DNA of 64,000 nucleotides from Actinomadura rubteroloni (GCF_002911665.1 NZ_MTBP01000001.1:62001-126000); one strand, 5' to 3'. Counted from the first letter of the stretch, positions 1-8,304 are shown. Notes: generated by a model from the sequence alone, not told the origin. Made by a program: numbers and translations.

Positions 1-1
1 C

Positions 2-1009
2 ACCGGCGTCGCCGCGCCGGACGGGACGCCGTCGGCGACGCTCGGCCCGATCGTCGGGCTCGCCCGGTACGCGCGCGGGATCGTCGGCCGCGACACCTAC
101 CGGCAGCGGTGGGGGCACCGGGGGCCGGAGGAGTTCGAGCTGGCGTCCCCGCGTCCCGCCGAGGACCCCGAGTGGCCGGGGCCGGTGTCGGACGAGGCGC
201 GTGCGGCCGTCACGCTGCTGCGCGACCGGGGGCGCGAGCGCCGCAGGGCGTGGTGGCGGCTGCGCGAGCGGCATCCGGGCCAGGCCGCGCGGATCTCGCG
301 GCGCGTCGCGAAGTTCTCCCGGGTGACGTACCAGCGGGAGGCGGTCCGGTCGGAGATGGTGCGGGCGCTGTGGACCGTCCGGCAGTTCGTGCTGCGCGCC
401 GGGGAGCTGACCGGGGTCGGCGACGACGTGTTCTTCCTGCCGGTGGACGAGATCCTCGCGGTGCTCGACGGGGACCGGCGTCCGCTGGAGCGCGTCGCCG
501 TCCGCCGCCGCACCTACGAGCGGTACCGGGCGCTGCCGCCGTACCCGACGCTGATCAAGGGCCGGTTCGACCCGTTCGCGTGGGCCGCCGACCCGGACCG
601 CCGGACCGACGTCTACGAGGGCCCCGGCCCCGCCGCGCAGGACGAGGACGGCGGCACGCTGCCCGGCTTCGCGGGCTCGGCGGGCGTCGTGGAGGGCCCG
701 GTGCGGGTCCTCGCGCACGCCGAGGACGGCGACCACCTCCGCGACGGCGAGGTCATCGTCGCGATGGTCACCAACATCGGCTGGTCGCCGCTGTTCACGC
801 GGGCGTCGGCGGTGATCACCGACGTGGGGGCGCCGCTGTCGCACATGGTGGTCGCGGCGCGCGAGCTCGGCATCCCGGCGGTCGTCGGGACGGGCGACGC
901 GACGGCGCGGCTGCGCACGGGCGACATCGTCCGGGTGGACGGCACGCGCGGCACGGTCGAGGTGCTGGAGCGCCGCGTCAGGGAGCCAGAGCGCGCCACG
1001 GCACGCTGA
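2..1009 (+). CDS. PEP-utilising phosphotransferase, C-terminal part (5' end outside window)
   Basis: The open frame runs in from the left edge, so the N-terminal nucleotide-binding part is missing and 335 residues are visible. Near the left edge it reads 'RWGHRGPEEFELASPR', a signature of PEP synthase and rifampin-phosphotransferase-like proteins. Near the C-terminus, 'GAPLSHMVVAARELGIPAVVG' features carry the phosphohistidine swivelling domain with the catalytic His at visible residue 281. Such proteins move phosphate from ATP or PEP to a substrate through this His. The substrate cannot be told without the N-terminus. It ends convergently with, and overlaps by 32 bp, the methyltransferase gene on the other strand. 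Family assignment is firm; exact function is open. Confidence 0.85.
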   Translation, partial: TGVAAPDGTPSATLGPIVGLARYARGIVGRDTYRQRWGHRGPEEFELASPRPAEDPEWPGPVSDEARAAVTLLRDRGRERRRAWWRLRERHPGQAARISRRVAKFSRVTYQREAVRSEMVRALWTVRQFVLRAGELTGVGDDVFFLPVDEILAVLDGDRRPLERVAVRRRTYERYRALPPYPTLIKGRFDPFAWAADPDRRTDVYEGPGPAAQDEDGGTLPGFAGSAGVVEGPVRVLAHAEDGDHLRDGEVIVAMVTNIGWSPLFTRASAVITDVGAPLSHMVVAARELGIPAVVGTGDATARLRTGDIVRVDGTRGTVEVLERRVREPERATAR

Positions 1010-1826
1010 CCTCGCCGAGCCGCCGCCGCGCCCGGCCGCCGAGGGGCGGCCGGGCGAGCACCGGCTGGGTCCGGGCCAGCAGCGCGACGGCCTCGGCCCA
1101 GCGGGCGCGCGGCCCGAACGCCGAGTGCGGCGCGGCGGCGGCCCAGCAGCGGTCGAACTCGGCGAGGAACGCGTGGACGCGCTCACCGGGGACGTTGCGG
1201 TGGATCAGCGTCTTCGGCAGCCGCTCGGCGAAGCCCGACGGCCGGTCCAGCGCGTCCACGCGGGCGGCGAACGTGACCGTCCGGGGTCCTTCGGGGCCGA
1301 GCGCGACCCAGACGGCGCGGCGCCCGATCTCGTCGCAGGTGCCCTCGACCAGGACGCCGCCCGGGTGCAGGCGGGCGCGCAGGTCGTCCCAGGCGCGCCA
1401 GGCGGCGTCCTCGTCGTACTGGCGCAGCACGTTGAACGCGCGGACGAGCACGGGCGGACGGTCCACCGGCAGCTCGAACCCGCCGCGCCGGAACGCCAGC
1501 CCGGGATAGGCGTCCCCGGACGCGGCGAGGAACGCCGTCCCGCGCGCCACCCGGTCCGGCTCGATCTCCAGGCCGGTGACCTCCAGCCCCGGCGCCACCG
1601 CGCGCAGCCGCGTGTAAAGCTCGACGGCCGTGACCGGCGACGCCCCGTACCCGAGGTCCACGGCGAGCGGACGGTCGGCGGCGCGCAGGGCGGCGCGCTG
1701 CGTCGCGGCGATCCAGCGGTCCACGCGGCGCAGCCGGTTGGGGGCGGTCGTGCCCCGGGTGACCTCGCCCTGGGGCCGCCGGGTTCGGGGGGCCATCGCG
1801 GTAAAGAGTACGAGGTCAGCCGACAT
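978..1826 (-). CDS. Class I SAM-dependent methyltransferase-like protein
   Basis: A 282-residue protein with a Rossmann-type SAM-binding segment 'AVDLGYGASPVTAVELY' near residues 54-70 and an acidic strand end 'EVTGLEIEPDR' that would contact the ribose. The next strand, around 'VLVRAFNVLRQYDE', fits the class I methyltransferase fold. The glycine motif is G-Y-G rather than the usual GxGxG, so the family call rests on overall order. ATG at 1826 gives the longest frame; an internal ATG at 1796 (MAPRTRR) is an equally good start. Its substrate is unknown. The gene is divergent from the gas vesicle operon and its upstream region is short, so the two promoters must lie close together. Confidence 0.75.
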   Translation of the reverse strand: MSADLVLFTAMAPRTRRPQGEVTRGTTAPNRLRRVDRWIAATQRAALRAADRPLAVDLGYGASPVTAVELYTRLRAVAPGLEVTGLEIEPDRVARGTAFLAASGDAYPGLAFRRGGFELPVDRPPVLVRAFNVLRQYDEDAAWRAWDDLRARLHPGGVLVEGTCDEIGRRAVWVALGPEGPRTVTFAARVDALDRPSGFAERLPKTLIHRNVPGERVHAFLAEFDRCWAAAAPHSAFGPRARWAEAVALLARTQPVLARPPLGGRARRRLGEVSVPWRALAP

Positions 1827-1854
1827 GGACGACTCGTCGTTGATCTCCTGGGGT

Positions 1855-1879
1855 GTTTGAGTGTTTTGTCCCCGGGCAC
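1855..1879 (+). promoter_or_regulatory. Possible stress sigma factor promoter of the gas vesicle operon
   Basis: GTTT (1855-1858) is followed after 15 bases by GGGCAC (1874-1879). This resembles the GTTT-N15-GGGTAT pattern recognised by SigB-family stress sigma factors in Streptomyces, but the -10 half matches only in part. A start just downstream would leave a very short leader before the gvpO ATG at 1892. Inference only. Confidence 0.3.
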
Positions 1880-1891
1880 CCCGCCGGAACG

Positions 1892-2188
1892 ATGAACGAG
1901 ACCGAACGGAACGGCGATTCCCCCGGCCGCAAGCTGTCGGCCGTCGCGAGGGTGCGCAAAGCCCGCGACCAGTTCGTGGAGCTGACCGGGCACGAGCCCG
2001 AGTCGGTGTCGGCCCTGCGCCGCGCCGAGGACGGCTGGGAGATCCGGTTCGAGGTCCTGGAGCTGGCGCGCGTCCCCGACACGATGAGCCTGCTGGCGAG
2101 TTACCGGGTGACGCTCGACGACGACGGCGAACTGCTCGCCTACGAGCGCTGCCATCGCTACACGCGGGGCCAGGCGGACCGTTCCTGA
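1892..2188 (+). CDS. gvpO: Gas vesicle protein GvpO
   Basis: A 98-residue protein matching the actinobacterial and archaeal GvpO family: a charged N-terminus, then the conserved stretch around 'ARDQFVELTGHEPESVSAL' and the C-terminal 'YRVTLDDDGELLAYERCHRY'. GvpO is an accessory protein needed for gas vesicle formation in haloarchaea, with a regulatory or chaperone-like role; that is knowledge of the family, not visible here. The ATG at 1892 (MNETERN) is chosen because upstream in-frame codons do not fit the family. It is the first gene of the gvp operon and lies 21 bp before gvpA. Confidence 0.85.
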   Translation: MNETERNGDSPGRKLSAVARVRKARDQFVELTGHEPESVSALRRAEDGWEIRFEVLELARVPDTMSLLASYRVTLDDDGELLAYERCHRYTRGQADRS

Positions 2189-2209
2189 ACCCCCCCGAGG
2201 AGGACCCCC

Positions 2210-2629
2210 ATGTCAGTCATGACGGAAGCGAGGACGACCCCCAATACCAGCGCCGGACGGCGCGGATCTCTCTACGACGTGCTCGAACTCGTCCTGGACC
2301 GAGGACTGGTCATCGACGTGTTCGTCCGCGTCTCCCTGGTGGGCATCGAACTGCTCACCATCGACGCCCGGATCGTCGTGGCCAGCGTGGACACCTATCT
2401 GCGCTTCGCCGAGGCGTGCAACCGCCTCGACCTGACCAACAACGGGAACGCGGCCACGCTGCCCGAACTCGTCGGCGACGTCACCGAGAAGGGCGCGCAC
2501 GGCAAGTCCAAGGGCGCGCTCGCCGGGGCCGTCGAGGCGATCGGCGACACGATCCGCCCGTCGCGCGACTCCGGCGACGAGGACAAGCAGCCCCGCACGC
2601 GCTCGCGCCGCAAGGAGACCGCGGAATGA
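2210..2629 (+). CDS. gvpA: Major gas vesicle structural protein GvpA
   Basis: A 139-residue protein whose core from about residue 20 to 75 ('[17 protein letters not shown]', '[21 protein letters not shown]') is the strongly conserved GvpA shell subunit. GvpA polymerises into the ribbed gas-permeable wall. As in other actinomycetes it is about twice the length of the 70-residue cyanobacterial protein, with a Lys/Arg-rich, Asp-rich C-terminal tail. A clear GAGGAGGA ribosome binding site precedes the start. Its stop overlaps the start of gvpF (ATGA), so the two are translationally coupled. Confidence 0.92.
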   Translation: MSVMTEARTTPNTSAGRRGSLYDVLELVLDRGLVIDVFVRVSLVGIELLTIDARIVVASVDTYLRFAEACNRLDLTNNGNAATLPELVGDVTEKGAHGKSKGALAGAVEAIGDTIRPSRDSGDEDKQPRTRSRRKETAE

Positions 2630-3360
2630 GCACGTACGTCTACGGCCTCACCCGGTCGGCGCATCCGCTGAAGCTGGCGGGCGCCGCCGGGGTGGGCGCG
2701 GAGCCGGCGCCGCTGCGCGCCGTCCGCGCCGACGGCGTCGCGGCGGTGGTGAGCGACGCGCCCGAGGGCCTGCGCCCCAAGCGCCGCGACCTGGAGGCGC
2801 ACGAAGCGGTGCTGGAGGCGCTGATGGCGGACGGCACCGTCCTGCCGATGCGGTTCGGCACGCTCAGCCCGGACGACGCGACCCTGGAACGCGAGCTGAA
2901 CGCCCACTCCGGCACCTACGCCGAGCTGCTGAGCGGCCTGGACGGACGCGCCGAGTACAACATCAAGGCCGCCCACCACGAGGACGCCGTCCTGCGCGAG
3001 ATCCTGCGCCACGACGCCGCGCTGCGCGAGGCCAACGAGGCGCTGCGCGCGGCCGACGGCGGCAGCCCGCGCGAGCGCATGGACTTCGGCGAGCGCGTGG
3101 CCGGCGCGCTGGAGGGCCACCGCGAGCGCGACGCCGCGCGGCTGCTGGCCCTGCTGCGCCCGCACGCGGTCGCCGAGCGTCCGGGGCCGCCGGTGGACGG
3201 CGCGTTCCTCAACATGTCGCTGCTCGTGGACGAGGCGCAGGCCGGCGAGCTGACCGCGCTGGTCGAGACGCTGCGCGGCGAGATCGGGTGGCTCATGGAG
3301 CTGAACCTGTACGGGCCGCTGCCGCCCTACAGCTTCGTCGACGTGGCGCCCGGGACGTGA
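2626..3360 (+). CDS. gvpF: Gas vesicle protein GvpF
   Basis: A 244-residue GvpF/GvpL-family protein: it begins '[10 protein letters not shown]', has the mid-protein '[11 protein letters not shown]' motif, and ends with '[15 protein letters not shown]', all family hallmarks. GvpF is a minor protein thought to bind GvpA and help start vesicle assembly at the gas-facing side. It starts in the ATGA overlap with gvpA and is followed 3 bp later by gvpG. The second member of this family in the operon is gvpL at 3953, so F and L are diverged paralogues. Confidence 0.9.
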   Translation: MSTYVYGLTRSAHPLKLAGAAGVGAEPAPLRAVRADGVAAVVSDAPEGLRPKRRDLEAHEAVLEALMADGTVLPMRFGTLSPDDATLERELNAHSGTYAELLSGLDGRAEYNIKAAHHEDAVLREILRHDAALREANEALRAADGGSPRERMDFGERVAGALEGHRERDAARLLALLRPHAVAERPGPPVDGAFLNMSLLVDEAQAGELTALVETLRGEIGWLMELNLYGPLPPYSFVDVAPGT

Positions 3361-3363
3361 CCG

Positions 3364-3612
3364 ATGGGACTGCTGAGCAACCTCCTGCTGCTGCCGCTCG
3401 CGCCGGTCCGGGTCGCGGGCTGGACGCTCGACCAGGTGGTCGACGCGGCGGAGCAGCAGTACTACGACCCGGCCGCGCTCCGCCGCGAGCTGGCGGAGCT
3501 GGCCCGGGACCTGGACGCGGGCCGGATCGGCGCCGCCGAGTTCGACCGGCGCGAGGACGAACTGCTCGACCTCCTGGAGGCGAGCGAGGCACGAAAGAGA
3601 GGGGCACCGTGA
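3364..3612 (+). CDS. gvpG: Gas vesicle protein GvpG
   Basis: An 82-residue small protein with the GvpG pattern: hydrophobic start 'GLLSNLLLLPLAPVRV', then a helix rich in acidic and basic residues ('LRRELAELARDLDAGRIG', 'EFDRREDELLDLLE'). GvpG is an accessory protein for vesicle assembly and works with GvpF and GvpL. It sits 3 bp after gvpF and its stop overlaps the GTG start of gvpJ, consistent with one polycistronic message. Confidence 0.88.
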   Translation: MGLLSNLLLLPLAPVRVAGWTLDQVVDAAEQQYYDPAALRRELAELARDLDAGRIGAAEFDRREDELLDLLEASEARKRGAP

Positions 3613-3956
3613 CCGAGGCGAGCCTGTGGCAGAGCGGGGCGCCGTCCGTCAGCGCGCGCGGCCCCGGATCGGGGGCCAACCTCGCGGACATCCTGGAACG
3701 CGTCCTGGACAAGGGCGTCGTCATCGCGGGCGACATCCAGATCAACCTGCTCGACATCGAACTGCTGACGATCAAGCTGCGGCTGCTGGTCGCGTCCGTC
3801 GACAAGGCCAAGGAGATGGGCATCGACTGGTGGGAGCACGACCCGTCGCTGTCGTCCCGGGCGCCCAAGCCGGTCGAGAGCCGGGACCTCGCGGCGGAGA
3901 ACCGCGAGCTGCGCGACCGGATCGCCGCGCTGGAGGCGGGGAAGGAGACCTCATGA
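3609..3956 (+). CDS. gvpJ: GvpA-like minor gas vesicle protein GvpJ
   Basis: A 115-residue GvpA-family protein with core 'LADILERVLDKGVVIAGDIQ' and the J-type continuation 'LLVASVDKAKEMGIDWWE'. GvpJ is a minor shell protein that is thought to shape vesicle tips and nucleation. The start is GTG at 3609, inside a GTGA overlap with gvpG; no nearby in-frame ATG fits the family. The C-terminus is a short charged helix ('ENRELRDRIAALEAG'), probably coiled coil. It overlaps gvpL by ATGA. Confidence 0.88.
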   Translation: MTEASLWQSGAPSVSARGPGSGANLADILERVLDKGVVIAGDIQINLLDIELLTIKLRLLVASVDKAKEMGIDWWEHDPSLSSRAPKPVESRDLAAENRELRDRIAALEAGKETS

Positions 3957-4717
3957 GCCGGGCGAGCTACGCCTACGCCGTCACCCGGGGCCTCACGCCG
4001 GACCAGGTGGCGGGGGTGCGCGGTGTCGCGGGCGCGCAGGTGCACCTCGTCGCGCACCGGGACCTGGTCGCGGTCGTCGGCGCCGTCCCGCTGGAGGAGT
4101 ACGACGCGGACGCGCTGAAGGCCAAGCTGGAGCACATCGAATGGCTGGAGGCGATCGCCCGCGCCCACCACGGGGTCGTGGACGCGGTCGGGGCGCACGG
4201 CGCGACGCTCCCGCTGCGCATGGCGACCGTCTACCGCGACGACGACCGGGTCGCCGAGGTGCTGCGCGACGGGTACGAGCGGTTCACGGCCGCGCTGAAC
4301 ACCCTGGACGGACGCGTCGAGTGGGGCGTCAAGCTCTACGTCGAGCCGCCGCCGCCCGAACCGGCCGCGCCGCCGTCGGCCACCGGCAAGGACTACCTGC
4401 GCCGCCGCCGCGACCAGCGCCGCTCCCGCGAGGACGTCTGGCGGCGGGCCGCCGAGTTCGGGCACCGGGTGGACGCCGCGCTCGCCGAGCTGGCCGTCGA
4501 CACGCGCCACCACCGGCCGCAGAACCCGCAGCTCTCGGGGGCGCGCGGGGAGAACGTCCTGAACGCCGCCTATCTGGTGGACGCGGCCGGCGCCCAGGAC
4601 TTCGCCGAGCGCGCCCGCAGCGCCGACGGTGCGGTGCCGGGGATCCGGGTCGAGGTGACGGGCCCGTGGGCGCCGTACTCGTTCGCCGTCCCGGCCGATC
4701 CGGAGGCGGTCCGGTGA
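3953..4717 (+). CDS. gvpL: Gas vesicle protein GvpL (GvpF/L family)
   Basis: A 254-residue member of the GvpF/L family: starts 'ASYAYAVTRGL', carries 'GATLPLRMATVY' near residue 82 and ends 'EVTGPWAPYSFAV'. Compared with GvpF it has an insertion rich in Pro and Arg near residues 125-165 ('EPPPPEPAAPPS' then an Arg-rich stretch), as in other actinomycete GvpL proteins. It is thought to interact with several minor Gvp proteins during nucleation. The start is in an ATGA overlap with gvpJ and the stop in a GTGA overlap with gvpS. Confidence 0.88.
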   Translation: MSRASYAYAVTRGLTPDQVAGVRGVAGAQVHLVAHRDLVAVVGAVPLEEYDADALKAKLEHIEWLEAIARAHHGVVDAVGAHGATLPLRMATVYRDDDRVAEVLRDGYERFTAALNTLDGRVEWGVKLYVEPPPPEPAAPPSATGKDYLRRRRDQRRSREDVWRRAAEFGHRVDAALAELAVDTRHHRPQNPQLSGARGENVLNAAYLVDAAGAQDFAERARSADGAVPGIRVEVTGPWAPYSFAVPADPEAVR

Positions 4718-4989
4718 GGGCGGGGCTGCCGGGCTACGACGAGTACACGGGCTCCTCCGCGTACGACGCGGACTACCCGCTGGCCAACCGCGAGATCGCG
4801 CTGGTCGACCTGCTCGACCGGCTGCTCTCCGACGGCGTCGTCCTGACCGGGGACATCACGCTGGCCATCGCGGACGTGGACCTCGTCCACATCTCGCTGC
4901 GGGCGCTGATCTCGTCGGTGAAGGCGGACATGCCGTCGCCGTGGGGCGGGCGCGGACGCGGGCCGTTCGACATGATCGGAGGCGGCTGA
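4714..4989 (+). CDS. gvpS: GvpA-like minor gas vesicle protein GvpS
   Basis: A 91-residue third GvpA paralogue: 'IALVDLLDRLLSDGVVLTGDI' followed by 'LVHISLRALISSV', which is the GvpS variety of the fold. The start is GTG at 4714 within a GTGA overlap with gvpL. GvpS is an accessory member of the shell family found in actinomycete and bacillus clusters. Its precise role is not established. The C-terminus is a glycine-rich tail. It overlaps gvpK by one base (TGATG). Confidence 0.85.
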   Translation: MRAGLPGYDEYTGSSAYDADYPLANREIALVDLLDRLLSDGVVLTGDITLAIADVDLVHISLRALISSVKADMPSPWGGRGRGPFDMIGGG

Positions 4990-5279
4990 TGGACGCGCGG
5001 CAGCGGCTCGCCAACCGCATCGCGACCGACAAGGACACGGTCGAGCGGGACCTGATCAAGCTCGTCCTGACGATCGTGGAGCTGCTGCGGCAGCTCATGG
5101 AGCGCCAGGCGCTGCGCCGGGTGGACGAGGGCGACCTCACCGAGGACGAGGAGGAGCGCATCGGCATGACGTTGATGCTGCTGGAGGACCGGATGGCCAC
5201 GCTCCGCGACCGCTACGACCTCACCCCGGAGGACCTGAACCTCGATCTCGGCCCGCTCGGCCCGCTGCTCCCCCGCTGA
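4989..5279 (+). CDS. gvpK: Gas vesicle protein GvpK
   Basis: A 96-residue GvpK: '[21 protein letters not shown]' like start, the '[22 protein letters not shown]' region and the ending '[17 protein letters not shown]'. GvpK is among the gvp genes generally required for vesicle formation. It is the last gene of the operon; genes gvpN, gvpC and gvpY/Z are not present here. A weak hairpin (AACCGA/TCGGTT at 5279-5297) follows and may end the message. Confidence 0.88.
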   Translation: MDARQRLANRIATDKDTVERDLIKLVLTIVELLRQLMERQALRRVDEGDLTEDEEERIGMTLMLLEDRMATLRDRYDLTPEDLNLDLGPLGPLLPR

Positions 5280-5298
5280 ACCGAATCACGCTCGGTTT
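5279..5298 (+). terminator. Weak hairpin after the gas vesicle operon
   Basis: AACCGA (5279-5284) pairs with TCGGTT (5292-5297) around a 7-base loop, followed by TTTCCC. It overlaps the gvpK stop codon. Stem length is only 6 bp, so this is a tentative call. Confidence 0.35.
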
Positions 5299-5337
5299 CC
5301 CTTGTCGCGAGCTGCGGCCAGGCGGGATCATGACCCC

Positions 5338-6114
5338 ATGCCCGATCTTTCGAGCCTGCTGGCCGACCTCACCGCCGAGGGCGACGTCCTGGACGCGCTC
5401 GTCGCCCCGCTGCCCACCGGCCGGTGGGCAGCGCCGACGCCCGCGGCGGGCTGGACGATCGCCCACCAGATCGCGCACCTGACCTGGACGGACGGCGTGG
5501 CGCTCCAGGCCGCGACCGACCCGGACGCGTTCACGGCGGGCCTCGCCGACACCGACCTGGACGTCGTGGACCGTGCCGCCGAGCGGGGCGCGGCCCGGCC
5601 GCCCGCCGAACTGCTCGCGGACTGGCGCGCGGGACGGGCCGCGCTCGCCGCCGCGCTGGCGGCGGTCCCGCGCGGCGTCCGGCTGCCCTGGTTCGGGCCG
5701 CCGATGGCCGCCGGGACGATGGCGACCGCGCGGCTCATGGAGACCTGGGCGCACGGGCAGGACGTCGCGGACGCGCTCGGGGCCGTCCGCGCGCCGTCCG
5801 CGCGGCTGCGGCACGTCGCGCACATCGGCGTCCGGGCGCGGGACAACGCGTTCCGCAGCCGGGGCCTCCAGCCGCCCGCCGAGGAGTTCCACGTCGCGCT
5901 GACCGGCCCGGACGGCGAGTCCTGGACGTGGGGTCCGGCGGACGCGCCGCAGCGGGTGACCGGCCCGGCGCTCGACTTCTGCCTGCTCGCGACCCGGCGG
6001 CGGCATCCCGGCGACCTCGCGGTGGTCGCCGAAGGGCCGGACGCGGCGCGCTGGCTCGGGATCGCGCAGGCGTTCGCCGGGCCGCCCGGCGCCGACCCGG
6101 TCCCGGGTGCCTGA
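5338..6114 (+). CDS. TIGR03084 family DinB-like metal-binding protein
   Basis: A 258-residue protein with the DinB/mycothiol-dependent maleylpyruvate isomerase-like N-terminus: '[15 protein letters not shown]' near residues 40-54 and '[15 protein letters not shown]' near residues 137-151. These hold the metal-binding His residues (His45, His49 and His142). The C-terminal half ('[18 protein letters not shown]') is the second domain of the TIGR03084 family. Members are thought to be thiol-dependent enzymes in mycothiol-using actinobacteria; the reaction is not known. The ATG at 5338 is preferred over an upstream start because the family begins with 'DLSSLLADL'. The gene stands alone behind gvpK. 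Confidence 0.8.
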   Translation: MPDLSSLLADLTAEGDVLDALVAPLPTGRWAAPTPAAGWTIAHQIAHLTWTDGVALQAATDPDAFTAGLADTDLDVVDRAAERGAARPPAELLADWRAGRAALAAALAAVPRGVRLPWFGPPMAAGTMATARLMETWAHGQDVADALGAVRAPSARLRHVAHIGVRARDNAFRSRGLQPPAEEFHVALTGPDGESWTWGPADAPQRVTGPALDFCLLATRRRHPGDLAVVAEGPDAARWLGIAQAFAGPPGADPVPGA

Positions 6115-6160
6115 TCGGTCACCTTTTCCGGCGTCCGGGCATAAACAACAGCCTCCCGGA

Positions 6161-6175
6161 CATGTTCTGAACATG
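6161..6175. promoter_or_regulatory. 15-bp perfect palindrome covering the usp start codon
   Basis: CATGTTCTGAACATG is a perfect odd-centred palindrome whose last three bases are the ATG of the universal stress protein gene. A protein bound here would block translation start or transcription. It may be a chance palindrome. Confidence 0.35.
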
Positions 6176-6646
6176 ACCATTCTGATCGCTTACGACGGTT
6201 CGGACGACGCGCGAACCGCCATCGAGTACGCCGCCGCCCATGTCCGGACCGACGAGCCCGCCGTCGTGCTCACCGTCTGGGAACCGCTGCTGTCCCAGCT
6301 CACCTGGGCGCCCGTCGTCACCGTCGGCGCGCTGCCGCCCGAGCAGGACCCAGGCTCGGAGAAGTACGGGGAGCAGACCGAGGCCGAGCAGATCTCCGAG
6401 CAGGGCGCCGAGCTGGCGCGCAAGGCGGGGTTCGGCGCCGTCACCGCCCGTGCGGAACGTTCCAACGGCCCGAACTGGGCGGCGATCGTGGACGTCGCCG
6501 AATCCCTCGACGCGTCGCTCATCGTCATGGGCTCGCGCGGCCTGTCGGGGGCGAAGTCCGTCCTGCTCGGCAGCGTGTCCGACCGCGTCCTGCACCACGC
6601 GCACCGCGCCGCGCTGATCGTCCCGCCCGTGCGCGAGGACGGCTGA
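6173..6646 (+). CDS. Universal stress protein (UspA family)
   Basis: A 157-residue single-domain Usp. It starts 'TILIAYDGSDDARTAIEYA' and ends with the ATP-binding signature G-x2-G-x9-G-S in 'GSRGLSGAKSVLLGSVSDRV' followed by 'HRAALIVPP'. Such proteins bind ATP and help cells survive growth arrest or oxygen limitation. Its start codon lies inside a 15-bp palindrome (6161-6175), which could be an operator. Its end abuts the stop of the convergent macrodomain gene with no spare bases. Confidence 0.9.
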   Translation: MTILIAYDGSDDARTAIEYAAAHVRTDEPAVVLTVWEPLLSQLTWAPVVTVGALPPEQDPGSEKYGEQTEAEQISEQGAELARKAGFGAVTARAERSNGPNWAAIVDVAESLDASLIVMGSRGLSGAKSVLLGSVSDRVLHHAHRAALIVPPVREDG

Positions 6647-7162
6647 TCAGTCCGCGACCGCTCCCCGGAACGCCGCGTAGACGTCGGCGGTGAACAGCAC
6701 GAACCGCGCCTCCGCGACCCGCGCGGGGGTGTCGCGGACCGCGCGGACGGCGATGCGCGCCGCGTCGTCCAGCGGCCATCCATAGATCCCGGCGGACACG
6801 GCCGGGAAAGCGACCGTGTCCGCACCGAGATCGTCGGCCACGCGCAACGACTCCCGGTAGCACGAAGCGAGCAGGTCCGAGCGGTCGGCCTGCGTCGAGT
6901 AGACGGGCCCGACCGTGTGGATCACCCAGCGCGCGGGCAGCCGCCCCGCCGGCGTGGCGACCGCCTGTCCCGTGGGCAGGCCGCCCCCGTACCGCGACGC
7001 CCGCAGCGCCCGGCACGCCTCCAGCACCTCCGGCCCGCCGCGCCGGTGGATCGCGCCGTCCACGCCGCTGCCGCCCAGCAGGGACGAGTTGGCCGCGTTG
7101 ACCACGGCGTCCACTTCCTGCTCGGTGATGTCCCCGAGCACCAGCGTGATCTCCGTCCCCAC
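6647..7162 (-). CDS. Macrodomain protein, probable O-acetyl-ADP-ribose deacetylase
   Basis: A 171-residue single macrodomain. The ADP-ribose-binding motifs are present: 'VVNAANSSLLGGSGVDGAIHR' region near residues 20-40 and 'AFPAVSAGIYGWP' near residues 117-129. Proteins of this YmdB/MacroD type hydrolyse O-acetyl-ADP-ribose or remove ADP-ribose from proteins. The start is GTG at 7162, supported by a strong GAGGAGGA site just upstream; longer in-frame starts add an unconserved Arg-rich stretch. It is monocistronic and convergent with the universal stress protein gene. Confidence 0.88.
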   Translation of the reverse strand: MGTEITLVLGDITEQEVDAVVNAANSSLLGGSGVDGAIHRRGGPEVLEACRALRASRYGGGLPTGQAVATPAGRLPARWVIHTVGPVYSTQADRSDLLASCYRESLRVADDLGADTVAFPAVSAGIYGWPLDDAARIAVRAVRDTPARVAEARFVLFTADVYAAFRGAVAD

Positions 7163-7467
7163 ACGTCCTCCTCGCCGCCGCCGCCCGTGGCCTCGCGTCC
7201 GGGCGCATCGACTGTAATGAAGACGACGGGGACTGCAATAAACAGTCTGTGGCGGTACGCTCACCGTGGGGCGGCATTTAGGGTGCGGTCCCCGAAGACG
7301 AACCCGGTTTCCGGAACGGGGCCCCGGGCGTATCGGGCGGATCCGGATTCGTCGCCCGGCGTTCGACGTCCGGATTCACCCGGTCAGGGAGGGAAACGGG
7401 GGTTGATCCGGGGTTATGCTGCCGTCAGGACGACCACAGGGACGTGCATCGCGTGGAGGTTCCCCCC
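7163..7467. other. 305-bp divergent intergenic region
   Basis: This holds the promoters of the macrodomain gene (minus strand) and the epimerase gene (plus strand). Two similar 11-mers, GACTGTAATGA at 7210 and GACTGCAATAA at 7231, lie 21 bp apart on the macrodomain side and could be operator halves. No gene was found in it. Confidence 0.4.
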
Positions 7468-8304
7468 TTGAAGATCTTCGTTGCCGGAGCGACCGGCGTC
7501 GTGGGCCGCCGGCTCATCCCGGCACTGGTCCAGGCGGGCCATGAGGTCGTCGGGACGACACGTCGCGCCGACCGCACGGCGTCCATCGAAGAGCAGAAGG
7601 CCACGCCGGTCGTCCTCGACGTGCTGGACGCCGCCGCGACGCGCGCGGCCGTCGCCGAGGCCGCGCCGGACGTGATCGTCCACCAGCTCACCGACCTCGC
7701 CGGCCGCGACTTCGACGCCAACTCGCGGCTGCGGATCGAGGGCACCCGCAACCTCGTGGACGCCGCGAAGGCGGCCGGGGTCGAGCGGATGGTCGCGCAG
7801 AGCATCGCGTGGGTGTACGTGCCGGGCTCGACGCCCGCCGTCGAGACCGACCCGCTGGACGCCTCGCTCCCGCCCTACGCGGGCGTGGCCGCGCTGGAGT
7901 CGGCCGTCGGCGAGCTGCCGCGCGGCGTGATCCTGCGGTATGGAGCGTTGTACGGGCCCGGCACCTGGTACGCGCGGGACGGCTTCTTCGCCGAGCAGGT
8001 CCGGCGCGGCGAGCAGAAGCAGGACCCGGGCTGGACGTCGTTCGTGCACGTGGACGACGCGGCGACCGCGTCCGTCGCGGCGCTGGAGTGGCCCGCCGGC
8101 CCGGTGAACATCGTGGACGACGAGCCCGCCCTCGCGCAGGACTGGCTGCCGGTCTACAGCGCCGCGCTCGACGCGCCCGCGCCGCCGCAGGGCGGACGGC
8201 ACGCGGCGGTGCTCGGCCGTCCGGTGTCCAACGCCCGCGCCCGCGACCTCGGCTGGAAGCCGTCGATCGCCTCCTGGCGGGACGGCTTCGAGCAGCTCGG
8301 CTAG
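7468..8304 (+). CDS. NAD(P)-dependent epimerase/dehydratase family protein
   Basis: A 278-residue extended-SDR Rossmann protein. The N-terminal nucleotide motif GxxGxxG is 'VAGATGVVGRRLIPALV'. The region 'VERMVAQSIAWVY' takes the place of the catalytic Ser/Tyr segment, and no clear YxxxK is seen ('PPYAGVAALES'), so it may be a divergent member acting as a nucleotide sensor or reductase. A TTG at 7468 is chosen because a GGAGG site lies 8 bp upstream; GTG at 7444 is the alternative. The stop overlaps the convergent HTH_42 gene by 4 bp. Substrate unknown. Confidence 0.8.
   Translation: MKIFVAGATGVVGRRLIPALVQAGHEVVGTTRRADRTASIEEQKATPVVLDVLDAAATRAAVAEAAPDVIVHQLTDLAGRDFDANSRLRIEGTRNLVDAAKAAGVERMVAQSIAWVYVPGSTPAVETDPLDASLPPYAGVAALESAVGELPRGVILRYGALYGPGTWYARDGFFAEQVRRGEQKQDPGWTSFVHVDDAATASVAALEWPAGPVNIVDDEPALAQDWLPVYSAALDAPAPPQGGRHAAVLGRPVSNARARDLGWKPSIASWRDGFEQLG

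Noticed and set aside
7210..7241. GACTGTAATGA/GACTGCAATAA pair as an NAD-regulator operator
   Set aside because: Does not match a known NrtR or NiaR site and has only partial repeat identity; noted with the intergenic region only.
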